Of a DNA stretch of 48,998 nucleotides, positions 1-7,358 are shown piece after piece. The DNA comes from JAYVYM01 sp046593925. GTDB lineage: Bacteria > Actinomycetota > Actinomycetes > Mycobacteriales > SCTD01. A model generated the notes under the pieces. That model had not been told where the DNA came from and made no database searches. It was given only the letters and a program-made list of their open reading frames with translations. Within the stretch, counting starts at the first letter, position 1. The number at the start of each line of letters is the position of its first letter. Where the stretch lies: the NCBI GenBank assembly GCA_046593925.1, contig JBKJQN010000093.1, forward strand, positions 1-48,998, in the 5' to 3' direction. The position numbers and the translations under genes are program-made.

Positions 1-864
1 GTGGTCAACAAGATCCGTGGCACCTTCAAGTCGGCCGCCGTCAAGGCGCCCGGCTTCGGCGACCGCCGCAAGGCCATGCTGCAGGACATCGCGATCCTGA
101 CCGGCTCGCAGGTCATCTCCGAGGAGGTCGGCCTCAAGCTCGACACCGCCGGCCTGGACCTGCTGGGCAGGGCCCGCAAGGTCACCATCACCAAGGACGA
201 GACCACTATCGTCGAGGGCGGTGGCGACGCCGACCAGATCTCCGGTCGCGTCCAGCAGATCCGCGCCGAGATCGAGAAGTCCGACTCCGACTACGACCGC
301 GAGAAGCTCCAGGAGCGCCTCGCGAAGCTGGCCGGCGGCGTGGCTGTCATCAAGGTCGGGGCGGCCACCGAGGTGGAGCTCAAGGAGCGCAAGCACCGTA
401 TCGAGGACGCCGTGCGCAACGCGAAGGCGGCCGTCGAGGAGGGCATCGTCGCCGGTGGTGGCGTGGCCCTGCTGCAGGCCAGCAAGACCGCGTTCGACAA
501 GCTGGACCTGGTCGGCGACGAGGCGACCGGCGCCAACATCGTGCGCCTGGCGCTGGAGGCCCCGCTCAAGCAGATCGCCGTCAACGCCGGCCTCGAGGGT
601 GGCGTGGTGGTCGAGAAGGTCCGCAACCTGGAGACCGGTCAGGGGCTCAACGCCGCGACCGGTGAGTACGTCGACATGATCGCGACCGGGATCATCGACC
701 CGGCCAAGGTCACCCGCTCGGCGCTGCAGAACGCCGCGAGCATCGCGGCGCTGTTCCTGACCACCGAGGCGGTCATCGCCGACAAGCCGGAGAAGGCCCC
801 GGCCGGTGGCGGCGGCGGCATGGGCGACGGCGGCATGGGCGGCATGGGCGGGATGGACTTCTAG
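1..864 (+). CDS. groL: Chaperonin GroEL, 3' part (5' end outside window)
   Basis: ATP-dependent Hsp60 chaperonin subunit that folds cytosolic proteins in a double heptameric ring. The frame is open from base 1, so the first GTG is not a real start; roughly the first 260 residues lie upstream. Visible are the apical-domain stretch KAPGFGDRRKAML, the equatorial return segment with EEGIVAGGGVALLQ and the lower motif NAGLEGGVVVEKV, then ASIAALFLTTEAVIADKPEK. It ends in the glycine-methionine tail GGMGDGGMGGMGGMDF. A GGM tail rather than a histidine-rich tail is typical of the housekeeping GroEL2-type copy of actinobacteria; which copy it is remains inference. No groES is visible. A strong hairpin follows 20 bases after the stop, so transcription probably ends here. 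Confidence 0.97.
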   Translation: MVNKIRGTFKSAAVKAPGFGDRRKAMLQDIAILTGSQVISEEVGLKLDTAGLDLLGRARKVTITKDETTIVEGGGDADQISGRVQQIRAEIEKSDSDYDREKLQERLAKLAGGVAVIKVGAATEVELKERKHRIEDAVRNAKAAVEEGIVAGGGVALLQASKTAFDKLDLVGDEATGANIVRLALEAPLKQIAVNAGLEGGVVVEKVRNLETGQGLNAATGEYVDMIATGIIDPAKVTRSALQNAASIAALFLTTEAVIADKPEKAPAGGGGGMGDGGMGGMGGMDF

Positions 865-884
865 TCCACGCACCTGCATCGACC

Positions 885-920
885 CGAAGGGCGGTCCTCC
901 TCGCGGAGGGCCGCCCTTCG
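885..920 (+). terminator. Terminator hairpin after groL
   Basis: Two 16-base arms (885-900 and 905-920) pair with one G-U wobble around a TCGC loop, starting 20 bases after the groL stop. There is no clear T-run, which is usual for GC-rich actinobacteria. The length of the stem and its placement make a terminator the natural reading. Confidence 0.85.
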
Positions 921-1145
921 GCTGTGTCAGCGCTCGGTGGAGTACGGCGAGTACCGGGACGGCCTGCACGGCCGACCCGGTTCGCTGGTGCAGGTCGCGT
1001 CCACGGCGCTGGGGCGAGAGCTTGGTTACCAGCGCGACGCCGCGCTATGAGGGCTTGTCCACAGTTCGCCGGCTGGCCTAGGCGCACGGGTGGGAACCGG
1101 GCCAGCCTTTGACGCGACCCGTCCCGAGGAATCAGGTCGACCGCC

Positions 1146-1466
1146 GTGACGTACGTGACCGCTCGACCTCTCTCGAGTCCGATGACCCGCGCGGACCTAG
1201 GGGATCTGCCCGATGACGGCCGTCGCTACAAGCTCATCGAAGGGACTCTGATCGTGAGCCCGGGCCCGGTTCTCCCGCATCAGGACATGGCCGGCAACCC
1301 GTATCTGCTGCTGCGGACCGGCTGCCCGGCCGAGCTCAAGGTGGTGCTGGCGCCGTTCGCGGTCGCGCTCGCGGAAAACACCGAGCTGCAACCCGACCTG
1401 CTGGTGGCACCGCGCGCGCAGTTCACCCGCAAAGAGCTCCCCGGCGCAGCGTCTGCACCCCCTTGA
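1146..1466 (+). pseudogene. Uma2-family PD-(D/E)XK nuclease, 3'-truncated
   Basis: Resembles the N-terminal half of Uma2 (DUF820) putative endonucleases, abundant proteins of unknown biological role with a restriction-nuclease fold. Visible are the early motif DDGRRYKLIEGTLIVSPGP, the core region LKVVLAPFAVAL and the active-site PDLLV. Family members usually run 180-190 residues and continue after the RKELPG segment with a beta strand carrying the E-x-K half of the active site. Here the similarity stops at about base 1446 and the frame ends nine residues later, so the second catalytic half is missing. The GTG at 1146 is the likely start. The break abuts a truncated gene on the other strand, so both probably lost their 3' ends in one deletion. 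Almost certainly inactive. Confidence 0.72.
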
Positions 1467-1644
1467 AGGCGCAGCGCATCGCTGCCGGGTCGTCGTGCGC
1501 CGCCTGCGCGACCGTGGCACCGGGAAGCTCAGGGGCGCGCGACGGGTCGCGGACGACCAGCCGCTGGGGCAGCCCCCGCTCGGCGAGCAGGCGCGCGACG
1601 CGGCCGCCGACGGCGCCGGTCGCTCCGGTGATGCCCAACGTCAT
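1423..1644 (-). pseudogene. NmrA/SDR-like NAD(P)-binding protein, 3'-truncated
   Basis: N-terminal Rossmann piece of an NmrA-like atypical short-chain dehydrogenase. The ATG at 1644 opens directly on a beta strand followed by the dinucleotide motif GITGATGAVGGRVARLL, then VVRDPSRAPELPGATV and the segment FKGVQTL, which in intact relatives leads into a central strand near the cofactor. After VQTL, at about base 1449, the similarity ends and the frame runs into the tail of the Uma2 fragment and stops. Only about 65 of the usual 280-290 residues remain, so substrate binding and catalysis are lost. It meets the Uma2 remnant tail to tail. Confidence 0.65.
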
Positions 1645-1684
1645 GCCGCCCTCGTGCTGCACGGCGGCGGCGCTACGCCCGTCC

Positions 1685-2140
1685 GTGGCCGGCGAGTCGT
1701 CCGGCAGCCATGGCGCTGCGGCCCACCCCGCCGATGCGGGGCTGCTCTCGGCACAACGGCGCTGGGTGCGGCAGGCTCAGGTGGTGAGGGACGTGGAGCA
1801 ACGGCTGACCCGGGTCCTCGGCGGCTGGGCGGCGGGCTCGCTTGCGCTCGGGTCGGCGCTTTGGCTCCGGCCTGGGACCCGCAGCTTCGGAAGGCAGACC
1901 GTCGTGTGGGGCGCGGTGGACGGGGTCATCGCCCTGGTCGGTGCGCGCCGCCGCGGAGCGACCGACCCGGAGCGGCTGAGGCGCGTGCTGCTGGTCAACG
2001 CGGGTTTGGATCTTGGCTACCTGACCGCCGGGGCCTGGCTGGTGCGCGACGGCCGCTGGCGCTGGGACGGGGCGGCCGTCCTGGTGCAGGGCGGCTTTCT
2101 GCTGGTGCTGGACACCACCGCCGCACGCGCGCTGCGCTGA
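1685..2140 (+). CDS. Small membrane protein (DUF6992-like)
   Basis: A small hydrophobic protein of unknown function. Three or four membrane segments can be seen: LGGWAAGSLALGSALWL, TVVWGAVDGVIALVGA, VLLVNAGLDLGYLTAGAWLV and GAAVLVQGGFLLVLD. The WGAVDxxIA and NAGLDLGYL motifs recall a family of small actinobacterial membrane proteins (DUF6992, from memory). The start is uncertain: GTG codons at 1685, 1766, 1781 and 1793 are all in frame and none has a convincing ribosome binding site; 1793 would give 115 residues, close to the core of the family. The frame is open further upstream but that part overlaps the truncated minus-strand gene and looks non-coding. Confidence 0.6.
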   Translation: MAGESSGSHGAAAHPADAGLLSAQRRWVRQAQVVRDVEQRLTRVLGGWAAGSLALGSALWLRPGTRSFGRQTVVWGAVDGVIALVGARRRGATDPERLRRVLLVNAGLDLGYLTAGAWLVRDGRWRWDGAAVLVQGGFLLVLDTTAARALR

Positions 2141-2153
2141 CAGTGCCCAGCCG

Positions 2154-2338
2154 GACATCGTGCCCACGACACGTCGGTGTCGCCGAGCGGGACCTCGGGA
2201 TCGCGCCACCCCGACATGGTGTGCTCGCGCCGCGGGAGGGACACCCGAAGTCCGCCAGGCTCAGCCGTCCGCACACTCAGCCAGGCTCGCGGAGGGTGGA
2301 CATCGTGTGCTCAGTGAGCAGGACCAGCACACGATGTC
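2154..2338. repeat. Cluster of GACATSGTG palindromic motifs with a 13-bp inverted repeat
   Basis: The non-coding strip after the membrane protein carries the motif GACATCGTG or GACATGGTG at 2154, 2213 and 2299 on the plus strand, and as its complement at 2326-2338. The last two copies form a perfect inverted repeat, 2299-2311 with 2326-2338, around a 14-base loop. Another copy of the core motif lies at 26406-26414. The hairpin lies just beyond the aldo/keto reductase stop and could end its transcript, or the motifs may belong to a dispersed intergenic repeat family. Confidence 0.6.
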
Positions 2339-2398
2339 GGAGGAGGAGCCGTCGAGGAACGCGCCGCGGACGGCTGGCGCCTCGGAGCGCTCGCGCGG

Positions 2399-3184
2399 TC
2401 AGCTGCCGAGGCCGTCCATCGCCGTCATGTCGGCGTCGCTGAGGGTGAAGCCACCGACGTCGGCGTTTGAAGCGATCCGCGCCGGATTGGTCGAGCGCGG
2501 GATGACGACGGTGCCGTGCTGGAGGTGCCAGCGGACGATGACCTGCGCCGCAGTCCGCTCCAGCCGCTCGGCGATCTGCATGATCATCGGGTTGTCGAGG
2601 GTGCCGCCCTTCAGCGCGCTGTATCCCTCGAGCACGGTCCCGCGCTCCCGGTGCCCCGCGAGCACCGCGGCGTCGAACAGCAGCGGGCTCCAGCGGATCT
2701 GGTTGACCGCCGGAGCGACGGAGGTGCCGTCGGTGACCTCGTCGAGCAGGTCGAGCCCGAAGTTGCTGACCCCGATGTCCTTCGCGAGTCCGTCGTCCTG
2801 CGCGGCCAGCAGCGCCTGCCAGAGCTCGACGTTGTCGCGTTCTGCGGGCCAGTGCACGAGCCACAGGTCGAGCGCGTCCACGCCGAGCTGCTCGAGGGAC
2901 TGCTCGAGGGTTGCGCGCGCCCAGTCGGCGCGGTCCGGCGGCAGCTTGCTGGTCAGGAAGACCTCCTCGCGCGGTACGCCGCTGGCGGCAAGGGCCCGCC
3001 CCACCTCCCGCTCGTTGCCGTAGACGGTCGCGGTGTCCAGGTGGCGGTAGCCGGCGGCCAGCGCCGCGGCGGTCGCCGTCTCGGCATCGGGGCCGGTGAG
3101 CTGCCAGGTTCCGAAGCCGAGCAGCGGCATCGCGCCGCCGCCCGGCAGCGTGAGGGAGTCGGTCGGGACGACTGGTGCGGTCAT
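2399..3184 (-). CDS. Aldo/keto reductase
   Basis: NADPH-dependent carbonyl reductase of the AKR superfamily, related to the 2,5-diketo-gluconate reductase group; the substrate cannot be told from sequence. The tetrad is intact: Asp in YRHLDTATVYGNE, the catalytic Tyr four residues on, Lys in LTSKLPP and His in LWLVHWP. Further family marks are the DIGVSNFG strand, the VNQIRWSPLLF strand and the cofactor segment VVIPRSTNPARIASN. ATG 3184 is preferred because the sequence upstream (to a possible start at 3217) is not conserved-looking; from 3184 the protein is 261 residues, slightly short of the usual 270-280 owing to a compact C-terminus. It is divergent from the scramblase-like gene with 77 bases between. 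Confidence 0.9.
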   Translation of the reverse strand: MTAPVVPTDSLTLPGGGAMPLLGFGTWQLTGPDAETATAAALAAGYRHLDTATVYGNEREVGRALAASGVPREEVFLTSKLPPDRADWARATLEQSLEQLGVDALDLWLVHWPAERDNVELWQALLAAQDDGLAKDIGVSNFGLDLLDEVTDGTSVAPAVNQIRWSPLLFDAAVLAGHRERGTVLEGYSALKGGTLDNPMIMQIAERLERTAAQVIVRWHLQHGTVVIPRSTNPARIASNADVGGFTLSDADMTAMDGLGS

Positions 3185-3261
3185 GCCGGCGAGCCTGCCC
3201 GATCCGGCACCGGCCACGCCAGCCGGGCGGTGCTGCCCGCCGGTACGGCACGATCGCCGGC

Positions 3262-4080
3262 ATGACGACGCCTCAGCCCGGCTGGTACGCCGACCCCGCG
3301 ACGACCTTCGACCTGCGCTGGTGGGATGGCGGCCGCTGGACCGACGCGGTCGTCAAGGACGGTGTGCCGACGACCAGCCCACTGCCGGACGGAAGCGCCC
3401 CGGTACAGACCTCGACCCCGGCGTACGTCAAGGACCAAGTGCAGCGGCGCGCCGGCCTGGCGCCCGCGGAAGGGGGCGCCGGGACGCTGTTCACCGAGCC
3501 GGTGCTGGTCGTCAACCAGAAGGCCAAGCTCATCGAGCTGACCAACGAGTACGCCGTCTACGACCAGGCCGGCCGGCCGCTCGGCAGCGTCGTCGAGGTC
3601 GGCCAGAGTGGGCTGAAGAAGGTACTGCGCTTCGTCTCCAGCGTCGACCAGTACCTCACCCACCGGCTCGAAGTCCGCGACGCCGCCGGCGTGCCGGTGC
3701 TGCTACTCACCCGGCCGGCCAAGTTCGTCAAGAGCCGAGTGGTGGTGGAGAAGCCGGGGGTGGGCGAGATCGGTCAGCTGGTACAGCAGAACGTCTTCGG
3801 CAAGATCCGGTTCGGCTTGCTGAGCGGTGGTCGGCAGGTGGGTTCGCTGAACGCGCAGAACTGGCGGGCCTGGGACTTCAGCATCCTCGACGAGTCGGGC
3901 ACCGAGGTCGCGAAGATCAAGAAGACCTTCGAGGGGGTCGCGAAGACCCTGTTCACCACCGCCGACAACTACGTCGTGCAGATTCACCGACCGCTGCAGG
4001 ACCCGCTGCTGTCGCTGGTCATCGCCAGTGCGCTGACGGTCGACACGGCGCTCAAGCAGGACTCGCGGGGACTGGGCTAG
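3262..4080 (+). CDS. DUF2510 / scramblase-like (Tubby C-terminal fold) protein
   Basis: Two parts are visible. Residues 1-35 form a DUF2510 motif (PGWYADPATTFDLRWWDGGRWT), a short tryptophan-rich unit common on actinobacterial envelope-associated proteins. Residues from about 70 to the end resemble the phospholipid-scramblase/LURP-one family, with LVVNQKAKLIELTNEYAVYDQ, LEVRDAAG and the C-terminal hydrophobic strand PLLSLVIASALTVDTALK. Eukaryotic scramblases move lipids or act as regulators; the bacterial role is unknown. ATG 3262 begins exactly at the DUF2510 unit. The stop overlaps the GTG of the next gene by one base, so the two are probably co-translated. Confidence 0.82.
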   Translation: MTTPQPGWYADPATTFDLRWWDGGRWTDAVVKDGVPTTSPLPDGSAPVQTSTPAYVKDQVQRRAGLAPAEGGAGTLFTEPVLVVNQKAKLIELTNEYAVYDQAGRPLGSVVEVGQSGLKKVLRFVSSVDQYLTHRLEVRDAAGVPVLLLTRPAKFVKSRVVVEKPGVGEIGQLVQQNVFGKIRFGLLSGGRQVGSLNAQNWRAWDFSILDESGTEVAKIKKTFEGVAKTLFTTADNYVVQIHRPLQDPLLSLVIASALTVDTALKQDSRGLG

Positions 4081-4955
4081 TGCTCGGCCGGGTCGGGATC
4101 TGGACGGCTGCCCTCGACGCGCTGGAGGTCCCTGCCGCCCGGGACGCCGTCGCCGCGCTCGACGCCCAGGGCTGGGGCGCGCTGTGGTTCGGCGAGGCGT
4201 ACGGCCGGGAGGCGTTCACAGCCGCACAGGTCTACCTGTCGGCGAGCCAGCGGATGGTCGTCGCGACCGGCATCGCGAGCATCTACGGCCGTGATGCCGT
4301 GTCGGCGAACGCCGCCGCCCGCACCCTTGAGGCGGCGTTCCCCGGGCGGTTCGTCCTCGGGCTCGGCGTCAGCCATGCCCCGCTGGTCGAGCGGATGCGC
4401 GGTCACCTGTACGACAAGCCGCTGGCCGCGATGGCCGGGTACCTCGAGGCGATGGACACCGCGCCGTACGCCGCCGCCGGCGGGGAGCCGCCGCCGCCCC
4501 GGGTGCTCGCGGCGCTCGGCCCGAAGATGCTCGAGCTGGCCCGCGACCGCGCGCAGGGCGCCCACCCATACCTCGTGACGCCGGAGCTCACCGCGCGGGC
4601 CCGGGAGGTGCTCGGCGAGGGGCCGGTGCTGGCGGTCGAGCAGGCCGTCGTGCTCGGCGCGGACGTGCAGGAGTGGCGCCGGCGGGCGCACTGGCACCTG
4701 GAGATCTACACCGGGCTGCCGAACTACCGGGCCAGCTGGGTACGGCAGGGCTTCGGTGACGAGGACTTCGGGCGCGGCGGCAGCGACCGGCTCAAGGACG
4801 CGATGGTCGTACGCGGTGTCGAGGCGATCCGGCGGCGCGTGCAGGAGCATCTGGATGCCGGCGCCTCGCACGTGTGCCTGCAGGTGCTGGGCGCGGACGC
4901 GTTCGACGCCCCGCAGGACGACTGGGCGGAGCTGGCGCCGGCCGTCCTGGACTGA
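4080..4955 (+). CDS. LLM-class F420-dependent oxidoreductase (TIGR03620-like)
   Basis: Luciferase-like TIM-barrel oxidoreductase, probably using coenzyme F420, of the short actinobacterial TIGR03620 type. Visible are the N-terminal strand LGRVGIWTAALD, the WGALWFGEAYGREAF segment, VATGIASIYGRD with the family's non-prolyl cis-peptide region, GRFVLGLGVSHAP and the late AHPYLVTPELTARAREVLG. At 291 residues it has normal length. GTG 4080 shares its G with the preceding TAG stop, implying coupling with the scramblase-like gene. The substrate is unknown. A decayed aldo/keto reductase piece starts four bases after the stop. Confidence 0.88.
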   Translation: MLGRVGIWTAALDALEVPAARDAVAALDAQGWGALWFGEAYGREAFTAAQVYLSASQRMVVATGIASIYGRDAVSANAAARTLEAAFPGRFVLGLGVSHAPLVERMRGHLYDKPLAAMAGYLEAMDTAPYAAAGGEPPPPRVLAALGPKMLELARDRAQGAHPYLVTPELTARAREVLGEGPVLAVEQAVVLGADVQEWRRRAHWHLEIYTGLPNYRASWVRQGFGDEDFGRGGSDRLKDAMVVRGVEAIRRRVQEHLDAGASHVCLQVLGADAFDAPQDDWAELAPAVLD

Positions 4956-4959
4956 GCCG

Positions 4960-5238
4960 GTGCTGCGCCGGGCCATCGAGCTCGGCGTCGACCACGTCGA
5001 CCACGTCGACACCGCGCAGTACCGCGGTCCCGACGTCGCGAACGCCCTGATCCGCGAGGCGCTGCAGCCCTACCCCGAGTCGCTGGTGCTCGTCAGCAGG
5101 GTCGGCACGCGTCGCGACAGCCACGGCGGCTGGCTGGCGTACGACCTGCCCGACGAGCTGAGCCCGGGGATCAAGGACAACCTCGCGAGCCGTTGCGTCG
5201 ACCGGCTCGGGGCGGTCAACCTCCGGCACGTCGAGGGG
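4960..5238 (+). pseudogene. Aldo/keto reductase remnant (internal fragment)
   Basis: A 93-residue piece matching the front half of an AKR of a different subtype from the one at 2399-3184. Recognisable are RRAIELGVDHVD, the active-site stretch DTAQYRGPDVANALIREAL, LVLVSRVGTRRDSHGGWL with a lysine position reading Arg, and IKDNLASRCVDRLGAVNLRHVE. It lacks the first barrel strand and everything after the fourth. A repeated HVD-HVD looks like a small in-frame duplication in the Asp motif. With no start, no C-terminal half and an altered catalytic Lys, it is a decayed gene. Confidence 0.7.
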
Positions 5239-5317
5239 TGCGTACGCCATCCCGTGACGCTGCCCCGCGACCCGCCACGCGCACCCGGCCAGCGCCGCTA
5301 GCGGGTGGGCCGCGCGG

Positions 5318-5677
5318 TCACGGCTCGACGGGGGTCCGAACAGGCTGGTCAGGGAGCCGCCCGACCTCGGCGATCGGGAGGCCGCTGCGGTGGCACACCC
5401 AGAAGGCGTCCTCGCCGAGGTCGGGCTCGACGAACAGCGCATGGTCGCGGCAGGTCGGGCACAGTGGCCACAGCGGGTCGCCGCGCTCGTGCACCGCCTC
5501 CTGTACGTCCTGGGCGAGCAGGCCGGGCACGTACGGGTCGCCGTCCGGCCACTGCTGGAGCCACCACGCGCGATGCGCGGCCGCCTGCTCGAGCAGCGTG
5601 TCCCAGCGGCCGTGCAGGTCGTGCTGCACGGCGGTACGGGCGTCGGAGAGGCTCACGGCGACACGGTAGGCGAGCAT
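5318..5677 (-). CDS. Conserved hypothetical protein with CPTC motif
   Basis: A 119-residue acidic soluble protein I do not recognise by name. It has a helical N-terminal half rich in Trp (HRAWWLQQWPDGDPYVPGLL) and a C-terminal half with LCPTCRDHALFVEPDLG and WVCHRSGLPIAEVG. The Cys-x-x-Cys plus a following Cys-His pair could hold a zinc ion. ATG 5677 is the first start close to the conserved-looking part. It lies 11 bases after the XPB stop on the same strand and is probably transcribed with that gene. Confidence 0.68.
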   Translation of the reverse strand: MLAYRVAVSLSDARTAVQHDLHGRWDTLLEQAAAHRAWWLQQWPDGDPYVPGLLAQDVQEAVHERGDPLWPLCPTCRDHALFVEPDLGEDAFWVCHRSGLPIAEVGRLPDQPVRTPVEP

Positions 5678-5688
5678 CGCACCGCAGC

Positions 5689-7335
5689 TCAGCCGCTCAG
5701 CACATCGTCCGCGTCGACGATCGTGTAGGCGTACCCCTGCTCGGCGAGGAAGCGCTGGCGGTGTGCGGCGTACTCCTGGTCCAGGGTGTCGCGGGAGACC
5801 ACCGTGTAGAAGTGCGCGGTACGGCCGTCGGCCTTCGGGCGCAGCACCCGGCCGAGCCGCTGCGCTTCCTCCTGCCGCGAGCCGAACGTGCCGCTGACCT
5901 GGATGGCGACGGAGGCCTCCGGCAGGTCGATCGAGAAGTTCGCGACCTTGCTGACCACCAGGCCGGGAATCTGCCGGGTGCGGAACAACTCGTAGAGGCG
6001 CTGCCGCTCGGCGTTCTTGGTCGAGCCCTGGATGATCGGCATGTCCAGTGCCGCGCCGAGCTCGTCGAGCTGGTCCAGGTACGCGCCGATGACGAGCACC
6101 TGGTCGTCGGGGTGGGTCTCGACGAGCTTGCGGACGACGGCGACCTTGGTGTGCGCGGTCGCACCGACCTTGTACTTCTCCTCCGGCTCGGCGGTGGCGT
6201 ACGTCAGGCGCTCGGCGTCGGTCATCGTGACGCGGACCTCGGTGCAGTCGGCGGGCGCGATGTAGCCCTGTGCCTCGATGTCCTTCCACGGCGCGTCGTA
6301 GCGCTTCGGGCCGATCAGGCTGAACACGTCGCCCTCGCGGCCGTCCTCGCGGACCAGCGTGGCCGTCAGGCCCAGTCGGCGCCGCGACTGCAGGTCGGCG
6401 GTCATCCGGAACACCGGCGCGGGCAGCAGGTGCACCTCGTCGTAGACGACCAGGCCCCAGTCGCGCGCCCCGAACAGCTCGAGGTGGGCGTACTCGCCCT
6501 TGCGCTTGGTGGTCATCACCTGGTAGGTCGCGATGGTGACCGGCCGGATCTCCTTCTTCTCGCCGGAGTACTCGCCGATCTCCTCCTCGGTCAGGGTCGT
6601 GCGCTTGAGCAGCTCGTCCTTCCACTGCCGCCCGGAGACGGTGTTGGTGACCAGGATGAGCGTCGTCGCGCTGGCCCGGGCCATCGCGGCGGCGCCGACG
6701 ATCGTCTTGCCGGCGCCGCAGGGCAGCACCACGACGCCGGAGCCGCCGTGCCAGAAGCCGTCGACCCCGAGCTGCTGGTAGTCGCGCAGGTGCCAGCCAT
6801 CCTCGCGCATGCCGATCTCGTGCGCCTCACCGTCGACGTAGCCGGCGAGGTCCTCGGCCGGCCAGCCGACCTTGAGCAGTGCCTGCTTGAGCCGGCCGCG
6901 CTCGGACGGGAAGGCCAGCATCGTCTCGGGGTCGAGCCGCTCACCGAGCAACGGGCTGACCTTCTTGTTGCGTACGACCTCCTCGAGCACCGCGCGGTCG
7001 GTCGTACGCAGGACCAGGCCGTGCACCGGGTCGTTCTCCAGGCGCAGCCGGCCGTAGCGGTCCATCGTGTCGGCGACGTCGACGAGCAGGGCGTGCGGCA
7101 CCGCGTAGCGGCTGAAGCGCACCAGCGCGTCCACGACCTGCTCGGCGTCGTGCCCGGCGGCCCGCGCGTTCCACAGGCCGAGCGGCGTCAGCCGGTAGGT
7201 GTGGACGTGCTCGGGGGAGCGTTCGAGCTCGGCGAACGGGGCGATCGCCTGCCGGCACTCGGCGGCCATCGGGTGGTCGACCTCGAGCAGCAGCGTCTTG
7301 TCGCTCTGCACGATCAGCGGTCCGTCAGTGGTCAT
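5689..7335 (-). CDS. DNA repair helicase XPB (Ercc3-like, SF2)
   Basis: Bacterial XPB homologue, a 3'-5' superfamily 2 helicase linked in mycobacteria to DNA unwinding and possible repair. In the 548-residue protein, residues 1-190 form the N-terminal domain. The helicase core has motif I with GAGKT at 207-211, the DEVH box at 299-302, LTATLVREDG from 323 including the XPB RED element, and motif VI QRLGRVLRP at 492-500. All key residues are present and the length is normal. ATG 7335 is 24 bases after the stop of the helicase-associated gene, so the pair forms an operon, as in M. tuberculosis Rv0861c-Rv0862c (recalled, not checked). Confidence 0.95.
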   Translation of the reverse strand: MTTDGPLIVQSDKTLLLEVDHPMAAECRQAIAPFAELERSPEHVHTYRLTPLGLWNARAAGHDAEQVVDALVRFSRYAVPHALLVDVADTMDRYGRLRLENDPVHGLVLRTTDRAVLEEVVRNKKVSPLLGERLDPETMLAFPSERGRLKQALLKVGWPAEDLAGYVDGEAHEIGMREDGWHLRDYQQLGVDGFWHGGSGVVVLPCGAGKTIVGAAAMARASATTLILVTNTVSGRQWKDELLKRTTLTEEEIGEYSGEKKEIRPVTIATYQVMTTKRKGEYAHLELFGARDWGLVVYDEVHLLPAPVFRMTADLQSRRRLGLTATLVREDGREGDVFSLIGPKRYDAPWKDIEAQGYIAPADCTEVRVTMTDAERLTYATAEPEEKYKVGATAHTKVAVVRKLVETHPDDQVLVIGAYLDQLDELGAALDMPIIQGSTKNAERQRLYELFRTRQIPGLVVSKVANFSIDLPEASVAIQVSGTFGSRQEEAQRLGRVLRPKADGRTAHFYTVVSRDTLDQEYAAHRQRFLAEQGYAYTIVDADDVLSG

Positions 7336-7358
7336 CGGACTCTCCAACACACACGGGC

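Noticed and set aside
3185..3263. Longer start for the aldo/keto reductase gene
   Set aside because: The added residues are not AKR-like and would overlap the promoter region of the divergent gene.
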